A stretch of DNA of 33,064 nucleotides from Bacteroidota bacterium (GTDB lineage: Bacteria > Bacteroidota > Bacteroidia > Cytophagales > Cytophagaceae): positions 1 through 33,064 of the forward strand of contig JAEYZG010000020.1 in the NCBI GenBank assembly GCA_023428135.1. Reading direction: 5' to 3'. Positions 7,539 to 16,491 of the stretch are shown here, one piece after another. The first letter of the stretch is position 1. The number at the start of each line of letters is the position of its first letter. Below the pieces are notes generated by a model, which was not told where the DNA came from, did not search any database, and saw only the letters and a list, made by a program, of their open reading frames with translations. The position numbers and the translations under genes are program-made.

Positions 7539-9365
7539 CTACTCTCCGTCTTCTTTTTTCTTAGCTTTTGCTTTCTTCTCTGCAGTAGCCTCGTCTTTAT
7601 TCATTTGCTTCTTAAGATCAGAAAGTGCTTCTAAATCTCCAAGTGTTGATTTTTCAACCTCAGGTAAAGATGCTTTTGCAGGAGCTTTTGCTTTTGCAGT
7701 TTTCTTAGCTTCTTTCGCTTCTTCAGCCTGTTCTGCTGCAGAATGAACTCTTGTATGAGATAGAACGATTCTCTTCTCATCTTTAGAGAACTCAAGAACT
7801 TTGAAATCTAAGCTTTCTCCAACTTCTGCTGTTTTACCATCTTGTTTAACAAGATTTTTTGCACTTGAAAATCCTTCGATTCCGTAAGGTAACTCAAGCA
7901 CAGCACCTTTATCATTTTTCTGGATGATAGTTGCTTTGTGAGAAGAACCAACAGTGAAGATTGTTTCAAATGTATTCCAAGGATTTTCCTCCAGTTGTTT
8001 GTGGCCTAAAGCAAGTCTTCTGTTTTCAGCATCAAGCTCAAGAACTACAACATCAAGTTTATCTCCTACTTTAACGAATTCAGATGGATGTTTGATTTTC
8101 TTAGTCCAGCTAAGATCACTTACGTGAACAAGTCCATCGATACCTTCTTCAAGCTCGATGAAAAGACCGAAGTTTGTAAGGTTTCTTACAACTCCTGAAT
8201 GCTTAGAACCAACAGCATACTTAGTAAGTACATCTTGTTTAGTCCAAGGATCTTCAGTTAATTGTTTGATACCAAGAGACATTTTTCTTTCTTCTCTGTC
8301 AAGAGTAAGAACAACAGCCTCTAGTTCATCACCAACTTTGATGAAATCCTGTGGATTTCTCAAATGCTGAGACCATGACATTTCAGAAACGTGGATCAGA
8401 CCTTCAACTCCTGCTAGGATTTCAAGGAATGCGCCATAATCTGCAACGTTAACAATTTTACCTTTAACTTTTGAACCAACCTGAATAGTCTCAGGAAGTG
8501 AATCCCATGGATGAGAAGTAAGTTGTTTCATACCAAGAGAAATTCTCTTCTTCTCGTCATCAAAGTCAAGTACAACAACATTAACTTTCTGATCAAGTTT
8601 AAGAACTTCTTCTGGATGATTGATTCTGCCCCATGAAATATCAGTGATGTGCAATAAGCCGTCAACTCCACCAAGGTCAATGAACACACCGAAGTTTGTC
8701 ATATTCTTGATAACACCTTCAAGTACCTGTCCTTTTTCAAGGTTGTTAAGGATCTCAGCTTTTTGCTTCTCGATATCTTTCTCGATAAGTACTTTGTGAG
8801 AAACTACTACGTTATCGTTGGTATAGTTGATTTTCACAACTTTTACCTCCATTTTCTTGCCAACAAACACATCAAAATCTCTGATTGGCTTTACGTCAAT
8901 CTGAGAACCTGGAAGGAATGCTTCAACACCATAGATGTCTAATATAAGACCACCTTTAGTTCTTCTTTTAACTATTCCTTCGATAACGATATCGTTATCA
9001 AGTGCTTTTTGAATATTGCTCCAAGCCTGAACAATCTTAGCTTTTCTTCTTGATAAGATAAGCTGTCCCTGAGCGTCTTCCTGATCTTCAACGAACACTT
9101 CTACTTCTTGTCCTACTTTCAGATCTTCAACATCACGAAACTCTGACAATGGAACTAATCCGTCTGATTTAAAGCCAATGTTAAGGATCACATCTCTGTC
9201 AGTGATACCTACAACAGTTCCTTTAACAACTTCTTTCTCATTTACCTGGGTGATTGTACCTTCGTAAAGAGCCTCTAATTCTGCTCTTTTCTTAGCATCA
9301 TAACCTGAACCGAAACCTTTGGTATCAAAGCTTTCCCAGTTAAAATCTTCTTTTGGTTTTGCCAT
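7539..9365 (-). CDS. rpsA: 30S ribosomal protein S1
   Basis: This 608-residue protein contains six S1 RNA-binding domains, roughly at residues 35-110, 122-190, 205-275, 290-360, 375-450 and 462-535. The recurrent signatures include GVFIDLGGVDGLLHITDISW, GAFLEILAGVEGLIHVSEMSW and GLFIELEEGIDGLVHVSDLSW, each followed by a KISLG- or ALGHKQL-type strand. The C-terminal 70 residues form an Ala/Lys/Glu-rich tail, as in other Bacteroidota S1 proteins. S1 binds mRNA on the 30S subunit. In Bacteroidota, where Shine-Dalgarno pairing is little used, it is thought to matter especially for initiation. The gene has its own promoter (9484-9516), a leader of about 110 nt with a possible pseudoknot, and its own terminator, so it is probably monocistronic. 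Confidence 0.97.
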   Translation of the reverse strand: MAKPKEDFNWESFDTKGFGSGYDAKKRAELEALYEGTITQVNEKEVVKGTVVGITDRDVILNIGFKSDGLVPLSEFRDVEDLKVGQEVEVFVEDQEDAQGQLILSRRKAKIVQAWSNIQKALDNDIVIEGIVKRRTKGGLILDIYGVEAFLPGSQIDVKPIRDFDVFVGKKMEVKVVKINYTNDNVVVSHKVLIEKDIEKQKAEILNNLEKGQVLEGVIKNMTNFGVFIDLGGVDGLLHITDISWGRINHPEEVLKLDQKVNVVVLDFDDEKKRISLGMKQLTSHPWDSLPETIQVGSKVKGKIVNVADYGAFLEILAGVEGLIHVSEMSWSQHLRNPQDFIKVGDELEAVVLTLDREERKMSLGIKQLTEDPWTKQDVLTKYAVGSKHSGVVRNLTNFGLFIELEEGIDGLVHVSDLSWTKKIKHPSEFVKVGDKLDVVVLELDAENRRLALGHKQLEENPWNTFETIFTVGSSHKATIIQKNDKGAVLELPYGIEGFSSAKNLVKQDGKTAEVGESLDFKVLEFSKDEKRIVLSHTRVHSAAEQAEEAKEAKKTAKAKAPAKASLPEVEKSTLGDLEALSDLKKQMNKDEATAEKKAKAKKKEDGE

Positions 9366-9374
9366 AATAATTAA

Positions 9375-9417
9375 TAGTCTGCCCTATTTACATCAGTCGC
9401 CGGGCAATACGACTGAA
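9375..9417 (-). promoter_or_regulatory. rpsA leader hairpin with potential pseudoknot
   Basis: In the mRNA sense a 7-bp stem (UCAGUCG at 9416-9410 with CGACUGA at 9399-9393) closes a 10-nt loop, UAUUGCCCGG. The UGCCC in that loop can pair with GGGCA at 9384-9380, only 14 nt upstream of the rpsA AUG. The lengths (3-nt loop, 5-6 bp second stem, 8-nt crossing loop) suit an H-type pseudoknot. If formed, it would occupy the region the 30S subunit must bind, as expected for autoregulation by S1. I know of no named element for this, so the function is inferred. Confidence 0.45.
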
Positions 9418-9483
9418 ATTTTGGTTTAACATAAAATAGTTATCTGCCTTTAAACAGAATCGTTTTTTCTCAAAAACGGAGTG

Positions 9484-9516
9484 CAAAGGTAGGAAAATTT
9501 TTCAAAATTTGAAAAT
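9484..9516 (-). promoter_or_regulatory. Promoter of rpsA
   Basis: On the minus strand, TACCTTTG (9491-9484) matches the TAnnTTTG box exactly. TTTTC stands where the TTTTG box belongs, with a 19-bp spacer. Transcription would start near 9477, giving a leader of about 110 nt. One base differs from consensus in the upstream box. Confidence 0.7.
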
Positions 9517-9541
9517 CTCTGATTTTTAGAAGATTTTAATG

Positions 9542-10339
9542 TTAGAAGATTTGATTGATTGAAGAAAGCTTATGGGTATAGGTATTTTTCTCCTTATTGA
9601 AAATCCCATTTTCATCCAGCATATCTATCCTTACTTCTCCTGAAGCATGGATGATCACATTCTGATCAAGCAAGACACCTACGTGAATAACTTTACCGTG
9701 TGCATTATGAAAAAATGCCAAATCGCCCGGCAGACGCTCTGAATAGGGCTTTTTAAAACCGCATTCTGCCTGATGGTATGAGTCTCTCGGTAGTTGTTTC
9801 CCGCAGAGTTTCATTACTTGTTGGGTAAAGCCGGAACAATCGATTCCAAAATGAGATTTACCTCCCCACATATAAGGTGCTGCCAGATAAAATTTAGCTG
9901 TTCGTTCAAGAAACTTCAGATCCGGAGTATGATTAATAAACTGGGCTTCACCATCGTACCTGAGTATATTTTTCCCGATAATCACAGTTCCGTTATTATA
10001 AAAAGGCAGGGTACTTCCCATCAATATCGGAAAATACTTTCCATTTCCCTGAATCACCCCCATAACATCTTTACAAACAGGCCACTGTAGCTTTTGATAT
10101 TCAGTGAAATACTCTTTACTCACCGGTTCATATTGCTTTGAATCAATCCAGCCTTTATACTGATCCTGAAGTATTTCTATGTAAACCCATTTTCCATCTT
10201 CTGATTTATTCAATATGGTAAAAAGTTCTCCAAACAGTAGTTGTGTCCCCATTTCACTCTTATCAGATGGCTCCAATTTCACAGGCACTACACTCAGAAC
10301 GCAGACTCCGTAAATTTCCAGTAAAGGCTCTTGATGCAT
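9542..10339 (-). CDS. C40 family (NlpC/P60) peptidase with SH3-like domain
   Basis: This is a 265-residue predicted cell-wall hydrolase cleaving peptide bonds in peptidoglycan stem peptides. Residues about 8-75 form an SH3-like targeting domain (GELFTILNKSEDGKWVYIE ... YKGWI). The NlpC/P60 catalytic domain follows: Cys168 in GIDCSGF, His219 in VIHVG and a third polar residue near His231 (HASG), with the structural motif LPGDLAFF at 203-210. No signal peptide is evident: the N-terminus (MHQEPLLEIYGVCVLSVVPV) lacks a charged start and a cleavage site. It may therefore act on imported muropeptides in the cytoplasm, like the dipeptidyl-peptidase VI type, or leave by another route. The gene lies 47 bp downstream of smpB on the same strand, so it may belong to the tsaD-smpB operon. 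Confidence 0.9.
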   Translation of the reverse strand: MHQEPLLEIYGVCVLSVVPVKLEPSDKSEMGTQLLFGELFTILNKSEDGKWVYIEILQDQYKGWIDSKQYEPVSKEYFTEYQKLQWPVCKDVMGVIQGNGKYFPILMGSTLPFYNNGTVIIGKNILRYDGEAQFINHTPDLKFLERTAKFYLAAPYMWGGKSHFGIDCSGFTQQVMKLCGKQLPRDSYHQAECGFKKPYSERLPGDLAFFHNAHGKVIHVGVLLDQNVIIHASGEVRIDMLDENGIFNKEKNTYTHKLSSINQIF

Positions 10340-10386
10340 TATTATATAATTTTTTTCAGCTTAAATATAAAGAAATAAACTTACTG

Positions 10387-10851
10387 TTAATAACGATCTC
10401 TTTCAAGTTCTCTTCTAACATCTTTTGCCTTAATATCTTCTCTCTTGTCATAAAGTTTTTTTCCTTTACCTAAGGCTATTTCTAATTTGGCAAACCCTCT
10501 GTCATTTACAAACAATCGGACCGGAATAATCGTGAGTCCCTTTTCATCTCCTTTGATGAGCAATTTTCTAAGTTCTTTTTTGTTGAGCAACAGTTTTCTA
10601 TCTCTCAATGGTTCATGATTGTAATAACTCCCTTCAGTATAAATGGAGATATGCATATTCTTGACATACAATTCATTCCCCTTAAAAAAACAGAAGGCAT
10701 CCTGAAAATTTACTTTTCCCTGTCGGATGGCTTTAATTTCAGTACCTTTAAGAACCATTCCCGCAGTAAAATTTTCAAGAAACTGAAATTCAAAACCTGC
10801 CTTTTTATTTCTGATATTGATATCTGACGATATTTTTTCCTTTGCTGCCAT
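10387..10851 (-). CDS. smpB: SsrA-binding protein SmpB
   Basis: This 154-residue protein matches the family's usual length. It binds tmRNA and delivers it to stalled ribosomes in trans-translation. Visible hallmarks are the N-terminal NIRNKKAGFEFQFLENFTAG, the core GTEIKAIRQGKVNFQDAF, YNHEPLRDRKLLL, and the basic C-terminal tail starting at GKGKKLYDKREDIKAKD, which enters the mRNA channel. The start codon is 3 bp after the tsaD stop, so the two are co-transcribed. The tmRNA gene itself is not in this window. Confidence 0.97.
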   Translation of the reverse strand: MAAKEKISSDINIRNKKAGFEFQFLENFTAGMVLKGTEIKAIRQGKVNFQDAFCFFKGNELYVKNMHISIYTEGSYYNHEPLRDRKLLLNKKELRKLLIKGDEKGLTIIPVRLFVNDRGFAKLEIALGKGKKLYDKREDIKAKDVRRELERDRY

Positions 10852-10854
10852 CTT

Positions 10855-11859
10855 TTAAAAATTCATTCTTGGATCAGGTACTAATGCCTGATTACTAAAA
10901 TCTCCTTTAATATATTTGAAATGTGCTGCCATTGCAATCATTGCAGCATTATCTGTACAATATTGAAAATCAGGAACGTACACTTTCCATCCTTTTGTCT
11001 GAGCTTCCGTTTCAAGTACTTTCCTTAATCCTTTATTTGCTGATACTCCACCAGCAATAGCAACTTCCCTGATTCCTGTTTCCTGAACTGCTTTCCTGAG
11101 TTTTCTCATAAGGATATCAATTAAAGTATATTGAATACTTGCGCAGATATCATTAAGATTTTTAGCAATAAACTGTTCATCCTTCATTGTATTATTTTGA
11201 AGAAAATAAAGAATGGCTGTTTTTATACCACTAAAAGAAAAATTCAATCCGGGAGTGTCTACTTTGGGAAAAGAGTAAGCCAGAGGATTTCCATCCTGAG
11301 CATATTTGTCTATTAAAGGTCCACCCGGGTATGGCAGCCCCAGTAATTTAGCTGATTTATCAAACGCCTCTCCTACCGCATCATCTTGTGTTTCTCCCAA
11401 AATCTCCATTTCCAGATAATCTTTAACCAACACTATCTGAGTATGTCCTCCACTGACGGTCAAGCAAATAAAAGGAAATTCAGGTTTGGGATCATCAATA
11501 AAATGAGACAAAATATGCGCTTGCATATGGTTTACTTCAACAAGAGGTATATCAAGCCCCAAAGCAAATGACTTTGCAAAAGAAATCCCAACCAGTAAAG
11601 ATCCTAAAAGACCTGGGCCTTTCGTAACGGCAACTGCATTTAGCATGGATTTTGTTATATTTGCATTAAGCAATGCCTGATCGACAACAGGAATAATATT
11701 TTGTTGGTGAGCTCTTGAAGCAAGTTCAGGGACGATGCCACCATATTTAATATGCACATCTTGCGTTGCAACAATATTTGAAAGAATTTTACCGTTGCCA
11801 ATTACCGAAGCGGCTGTTTCGTCACAAGATGATTCTATTGCTAAAATATAAGGACCCAT
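10855..11859 (-). CDS. tsaD: tRNA N6-adenosine threonylcarbamoyltransferase TsaD
   Basis: This 334-residue enzyme transfers the threonylcarbamoyl group to A37 of ANN-decoding tRNAs (t6A), acting with TsaB and TsaE. The ASKHA-fold signatures are clear: LAIESSCDETAASV at the start, the metal-binding HMQAH (His111 and His115), the SGGHTQ loop, GVSANKGLR, and Asp303 in TDNAAM. The length is normal. The start ATG at 11859 lies only 9 bp from the TTG start of the divergent tamB gene. Promoters for each must therefore overlap the other's coding sequence. Confidence 0.97.
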   Translation of the reverse strand: MGPYILAIESSCDETAASVIGNGKILSNIVATQDVHIKYGGIVPELASRAHQQNIIPVVDQALLNANITKSMLNAVAVTKGPGLLGSLLVGISFAKSFALGLDIPLVEVNHMQAHILSHFIDDPKPEFPFICLTVSGGHTQIVLVKDYLEMEILGETQDDAVGEAFDKSAKLLGLPYPGGPLIDKYAQDGNPLAYSFPKVDTPGLNFSFSGIKTAILYFLQNNTMKDEQFIAKNLNDICASIQYTLIDILMRKLRKAVQETGIREVAIAGGVSANKGLRKVLETEAQTKGWKVYVPDFQYCTDNAAMIAMAAHFKYIKGDFSNQALVPDPRMNF

Positions 11860-11868
11860 TTATAAGTT

Positions 11869-14800
11869 TTGAATAAAAGGCGAAAATACCTGATTTTTTT
11901 TAAAAGGTTAACAAAAACCATCTCATTTACTGCATTAGGAATAATCCTTTTGCTGATGGGATTGATTTTTGCTATTCGCTCTCCAAAAGTACAAACATGG
12001 GCTGTAAATAAAGCATCTTCTTATCTTTCAGAAAAATTACATTACCCAATTACAGTAAAATATGTAGACATCAATTGGTTTGACAAAATTATTCTGGAAG
12101 GTCTTGAAGTAAAAGATACTCACGATGGAGAAATGATCTCTGTGGGTTTTGCAAAAGTTGATCTGAATTTTCTTAACCTCCTTTATGGTAATGTAGTTGT
12201 AGACAAAATAAGCCTGGCAAATGGAAAAGTTGAAGTATTCAGATATAAAGATGGTGGCATCAACATATCCGACTTTGTTGCAGCTATCCAGGACCTCTCC
12301 GCCTCTTCTGACACTTCTGCAACACAGTCAGCTCCTTTTGTAATTGAAGCTGTCAATGTTGAGAACATGCTTTTCTCCTATCATGATTTCAGAAAAGAAA
12401 AAATTACCTACGGATACGACTATTATCATTTTGCGCTCACTGATATTTCTGCTGATGCCACCAAACTTAAATTCTTTAAGGATACTGTCCAGATAAATGT
12501 GCATCGATTAAGCACTAAAGACAGACAAACTAAACTGAATGTTCACCAGCTCATAACGCTCTTTACCTTTACGAAAAGGAACATGGAGTTCAAAGACCTC
12601 TATGCCGAAATTGGGGAAAGTATTGTTAAAGATTATGTCCGGTTTGACTACAATACAATTGATGATCTTGGAGATTTTAATGAAAAGATTGTCATGACCG
12701 GTAATATCAAACAATCAGTGGTAACAAGCAGAAACCTTTCGCATTTCGCACCGGACCTGCAAGATTATAGTGATATTTACACGCTTTCAGGAAAATTTAA
12801 GGGAAAGGTCATCAATTTTTCTGTAACCAATTTTGATTTGCAATTTGGTAACAGAAGTAGATTAAAAGGTAAAACCAAGTTTGACGGTTTACCCGAGCTG
12901 GACCAGACTTTTATGGATCTTAATTTTAAAGAAACGGACATTTACGCTACTGACATACAGCAATATGTGGGTGACAACGCAGCCAACTTCCTTAAAAAAC
13001 TGGGCAAAATAAAAGGACATGGAATATTTACCGGCTTCTTAAATGACTTTGTAGCAAAGGGGAATTTCACAACTGGCCTAGGTGTTGTTGAGTCAGATAT
13101 CAATTTAAAGATTCAGGATAACAGGCAACCCTCAGCCCATTATAAAGGAAACCTAATCACAAAGTCATTCAACCTTGGAAAACTTGTAGGGTATGAGAAC
13201 AAAGTTCAATTGCTCGATATGGAAGGAACCATCGAAGGTACAGGCTTTACGCTGGACGATGCAGAAGTTTTTATAAATGGAAAAGTTCACAGGATCGGTG
13301 TAAACAATTACAATTATAAGAATATCACAACTACTGCAACTCTGAGTAAGCAGTTTTTTAATGGAGCAGTTGCAATAAAGGACAGTAACATTGTACTCTC
13401 TGTTAATGGGGAAGTAGATCTCAACAAACATAACAATCATTTTAATATTCAGGCCAATCTGGAGAAAGCTAATTTGAAAGCATTAAACCTCTCTCCAATA
13501 GAGACCTTCGTGAAGACTGAAGCTGATTTCAATTTCACAGGAATAACATTGGATGAAATATTTGGTAAAGCAATTTTCAGAAATAGCTATCTGGTTTATA
13601 AAAACAAGGAAGTGTTTCTGGACTCTATGCAAATAATAAGCTCCAAAACTGATAGCATAAGGAATTTCTCTGTAAAATCAGACCTGGCAAGTATACAGGC
13701 AGAAGGTAATTTTAACTTTACCACACTGGCTTCAAATATTGAAACTTTATGGAATGAATATGAAATGACTGCCAGGAATAAAAGGAGTGAACTTGATAAA
13801 TACTATGCCAACAAGAAGAAGGCTTATGACAAATATCGTCTTGATTTTAAAGTAAATCTAACAGATATCAATGCTATTTTAGCAATATACCTTCCCAAGC
13901 TCTATCTATCTCCTGGTGTTACAATTGAAGGAGATTTCACTTCTGGTTATTCAAGTATTCTAAACTTGTATACTAAAGTTGATACTTTGTATTACAATGA
14001 ATATGAGTTATTAAAAACAGAAGCACAAATCTCTGCTTCCAAGCTTTCAGACAGCAGCCACGTGCTCGCTATGTTCTTTGTAAAATCAGATGAGCAAATT
14101 CTTAAATCTTTTACTCCAACTAAAAATCTTCAGATTGAAGGCATCTGGAACGGAACCAGAGTAAACTTCACTTCACAGATAGCACAAAAAGGAAGCAGTA
14201 ACACTGCTAAACTGGCAGGCAATCTTGATTTCAATGAAAATCATAGAGTTGTAAATCTTAATGATAATTCTTTCCTGAATCTTCTGAATAAGAAATGGAA
14301 AATTAATCCGTCCAACTCTATTACTTTCAATTCTGAAAAAATCCTCTTTGAAAATTTTACTGTTTCCAACAACAAGCAAACAGTAAGTCTGGAGGGCACA
14401 TTATCAGAAGTTCCCTCTGACGAGGCTTTTCTGAAAGTGATTGACTTTCAGCTAGAGACCATAAACCCATTATTGACAGACGTTTCATTAAAAGGTGTCC
14501 TTACAGGATCAGTGAATATTCATGATATTTTCAACAACCCTAACCTAGGAAGTAGTTTATTTATCAATAATTTACATGTAAACAATTTTTTAGTGGGTAA
14601 CATTATCGGTACATCTTCGTGGAATACTGAAAAAAGCGTTCTGGACCTTGCTGTAGAGGTCGAGCGGTTGAGCAACATTATAATTAATGTAAAAGGAAAT
14701 ATTCAACCAGGTAAAAACGGTAAAAGTGAAAAACTGAACCTCATTGCTGAATTGGACAAAGCGGATCTGGACCTGCTTAATCCTATATTCAAGGACGTAT

Positions 14801-16491
14801 TATCTGAAGTTTCTGGCAAAATAACAGGGAATTTCACCATTGGAGGATCTCTGAAAAACATTGTGCTGAAAGGCAATGGTAATGTTCAGAGTGGCAAATT
14901 CAAAGTTGATTACCTTGGCACAACTTATTATTTCTCTGACAATATCTATTTTGACGAAAACCTGATAGGATTCAAGAGGTTAAAACTAAAAGATTCAGAA
15001 GGAAATAATGCTGTTTTAGACGGAGGTATTTTTCATGATAACTTCAGAAAATTTGTAGTAAACCTGAAAGGCTACCTGGATAATGTTTGCGTATTGAACA
15101 CTACAGAAAAAGACAATGAGTTATTCTATGGAAAGGCGATTGTAAGCGGAAATCTGGAGATTTTGGGCGCTTTTTCAGATTTGAAAATAACAGCCAATGC
15201 CAGATCCCAGAAAGGTACAAACATACATATTCCTCTTACGGAATACTCTACAGTTGAAGAACAAAGTTATATCACTTTTACAACTTCCAAGAGCAAAGCT
15301 GCCATTACCAAAGAAACAGTTGATCTTTCAGGAATAACACTTGACTTTAACTTTGACTTAACTACTGATGCAAATATTGAAATCATTTTTGATAAAAAAG
15401 CTGGTGATAAACTCAGGGGAAATGGCTCCGGAAATATAAAAATGAGCATTGATACCCGTGGTGATTTTAACATGTTTGGAAACTACAGAATCCAAAAGGG
15501 TACTTACAATTTTTCACTTGCAAATATTATCAGCAAAGAATTTACTTTGCTCCCCAATAGCAGTATCTCCTGGACAGGAGATCCTTACAAAGGATTACTT
15601 GATATCAAGGCTGCCTACCGACAAAATGTTTCCCTTGCTCCTCTCATTGATACAGGAAGAGTAAGAAAAAATCCAGAACTTAAAAACAGATACCCTGTAG
15701 ATGTACTGATGGGTATTGAAGGAGATTTGATGTCTCCCCGTATCAATCTTGATATTGATATTCTGAAGTCTGACCCAAAAATGGTGGAAGATGTGATCGA
15801 ATTTGAATCCAAAATTAAAACCAATGAACAGGAATTAAATAAACAGGTTTTCAGTTTACTTATCCTGAAAAGTTTCTCCGCTCAGGATGGATCTTTTAAT
15901 GGTATTGGGGGATCCAGCGGTAATTTGAGCGAACTTCTCTCAAACCAGCTAAGCAGCTGGCTATCTCAGCTTGATAAAAACCTTCAGGTGGATATTGACC
16001 TTAATGCAATGAACACCTTTATGTTACGATTCAGTTATACGATGCTGGAAGGTCGACTAAGAATATCCCGTGACGGAAGTTATCAAAACACAAACAGCAG
16101 CAATCAGAATAACTTTTCAAGTATTGCTGGAGAATGGACTATTGAGTACCTTCTTAGTCAGGATGGAAGACTAAGACTTAAACTTTATAACAAGAACAAC
16201 AATAATGCACTCTTAAACTCTGTTGCCACGAACAATATCAATAACACCTCTGCGGGCTTCAGCATTTTGCACACTCAGGGATTTAATAACCTGAAAGAAC
16301 TTTTCGGAAAAAAAGAAAAACCAAAGAGAGACACCATAATTTTTAATCTGGAAGACGGAAGAAAAATATTCGAAGAGCTGACTGAAGAGAAAAACAGAGA
16401 ACAGGAAGAAGAAGAGAAGAAAAATAATAATACGCTTAATAATACTACTGTCACTCCTCAAAAGGAAGAAGACGAAGCTGAAGCTAAATGA
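11869..16491 (+). CDS. tamB: Translocation and assembly module protein TamB
   Basis: This is a 1540-residue AsmA/TamB-superfamily protein. Residues 12-34 form a single N-terminal membrane anchor. The long middle part is amphipathic beta repeats, thought to form a lipid-conducting groove across the periplasm. The C-terminal TamB domain (DUF490, about residues 1080-1480) is recognisable from GNGSGNIKMSIDTRGDFNMFGNYRIQ-like sequence, the SISWTGDP motif and KQVFSLLIL near 1325. A highly charged Glu/Lys/Asn tail ends the protein. The start is TTG, because a stop lies two codons upstream in frame and the first ATG would remove half of the membrane anchor. TamB works with a BamA-like partner (TamA, or TamL in Bacteroidota), which is not in view. 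Its stop overlaps the next start as ATGA. Confidence 0.93.
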   Translation: MNKRRKYLIFFKRLTKTISFTALGIILLLMGLIFAIRSPKVQTWAVNKASSYLSEKLHYPITVKYVDINWFDKIILEGLEVKDTHDGEMISVGFAKVDLNFLNLLYGNVVVDKISLANGKVEVFRYKDGGINISDFVAAIQDLSASSDTSATQSAPFVIEAVNVENMLFSYHDFRKEKITYGYDYYHFALTDISADATKLKFFKDTVQINVHRLSTKDRQTKLNVHQLITLFTFTKRNMEFKDLYAEIGESIVKDYVRFDYNTIDDLGDFNEKIVMTGNIKQSVVTSRNLSHFAPDLQDYSDIYTLSGKFKGKVINFSVTNFDLQFGNRSRLKGKTKFDGLPELDQTFMDLNFKETDIYATDIQQYVGDNAANFLKKLGKIKGHGIFTGFLNDFVAKGNFTTGLGVVESDINLKIQDNRQPSAHYKGNLITKSFNLGKLVGYENKVQLLDMEGTIEGTGFTLDDAEVFINGKVHRIGVNNYNYKNITTTATLSKQFFNGAVAIKDSNIVLSVNGEVDLNKHNNHFNIQANLEKANLKALNLSPIETFVKTEADFNFTGITLDEIFGKAIFRNSYLVYKNKEVFLDSMQIISSKTDSIRNFSVKSDLASIQAEGNFNFTTLASNIETLWNEYEMTARNKRSELDKYYANKKKAYDKYRLDFKVNLTDINAILAIYLPKLYLSPGVTIEGDFTSGYSSILNLYTKVDTLYYNEYELLKTEAQISASKLSDSSHVLAMFFVKSDEQILKSFTPTKNLQIEGIWNGTRVNFTSQIAQKGSSNTAKLAGNLDFNENHRVVNLNDNSFLNLLNKKWKINPSNSITFNSEKILFENFTVSNNKQTVSLEGTLSEVPSDEAFLKVIDFQLETINPLLTDVSLKGVLTGSVNIHDIFNNPNLGSSLFINNLHVNNFLVGNIIGTSSWNTEKSVLDLAVEVERLSNIIINVKGNIQPGKNGKSEKLNLIAELDKADLDLLNPIFKDVLSEVSGKITGNFTIGGSLKNIVLKGNGNVQSGKFKVDYLGTTYYFSDNIYFDENLIGFKRLKLKDSEGNNAVLDGGIFHDNFRKFVVNLKGYLDNVCVLNTTEKDNELFYGKAIVSGNLEILGAFSDLKITANARSQKGTNIHIPLTEYSTVEEQSYITFTTSKSKAAITKETVDLSGITLDFNFDLTTDANIEIIFDKKAGDKLRGNGSGNIKMSIDTRGDFNMFGNYRIQKGTYNFSLANIISKEFTLLPNSSISWTGDPYKGLLDIKAAYRQNVSLAPLIDTGRVRKNPELKNRYPVDVLMGIEGDLMSPRINLDIDILKSDPKMVEDVIEFESKIKTNEQELNKQVFSLLILKSFSAQDGSFNGIGGSSGNLSELLSNQLSSWLSQLDKNLQVDIDLNAMNTFMLRFSYTMLEGRLRISRDGSYQNTNSSNQNNFSSIAGEWTIEYLLSQDGRLRLKLYNKNNNNALLNSVATNNINNTSAGFSILHTQGFNNLKELFGKKEKPKRDTIIFNLEDGRKIFEELTEEKNREQEEEEKKNNNTLNNTTVTPQKEEDEAEAK

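Noticed and set aside
7504..7746. Plus-strand open frame rich in Ala, Ser and Phe
   Set aside because: It is the antisense of the Lys/Ala-rich tail of ribosomal protein S1.
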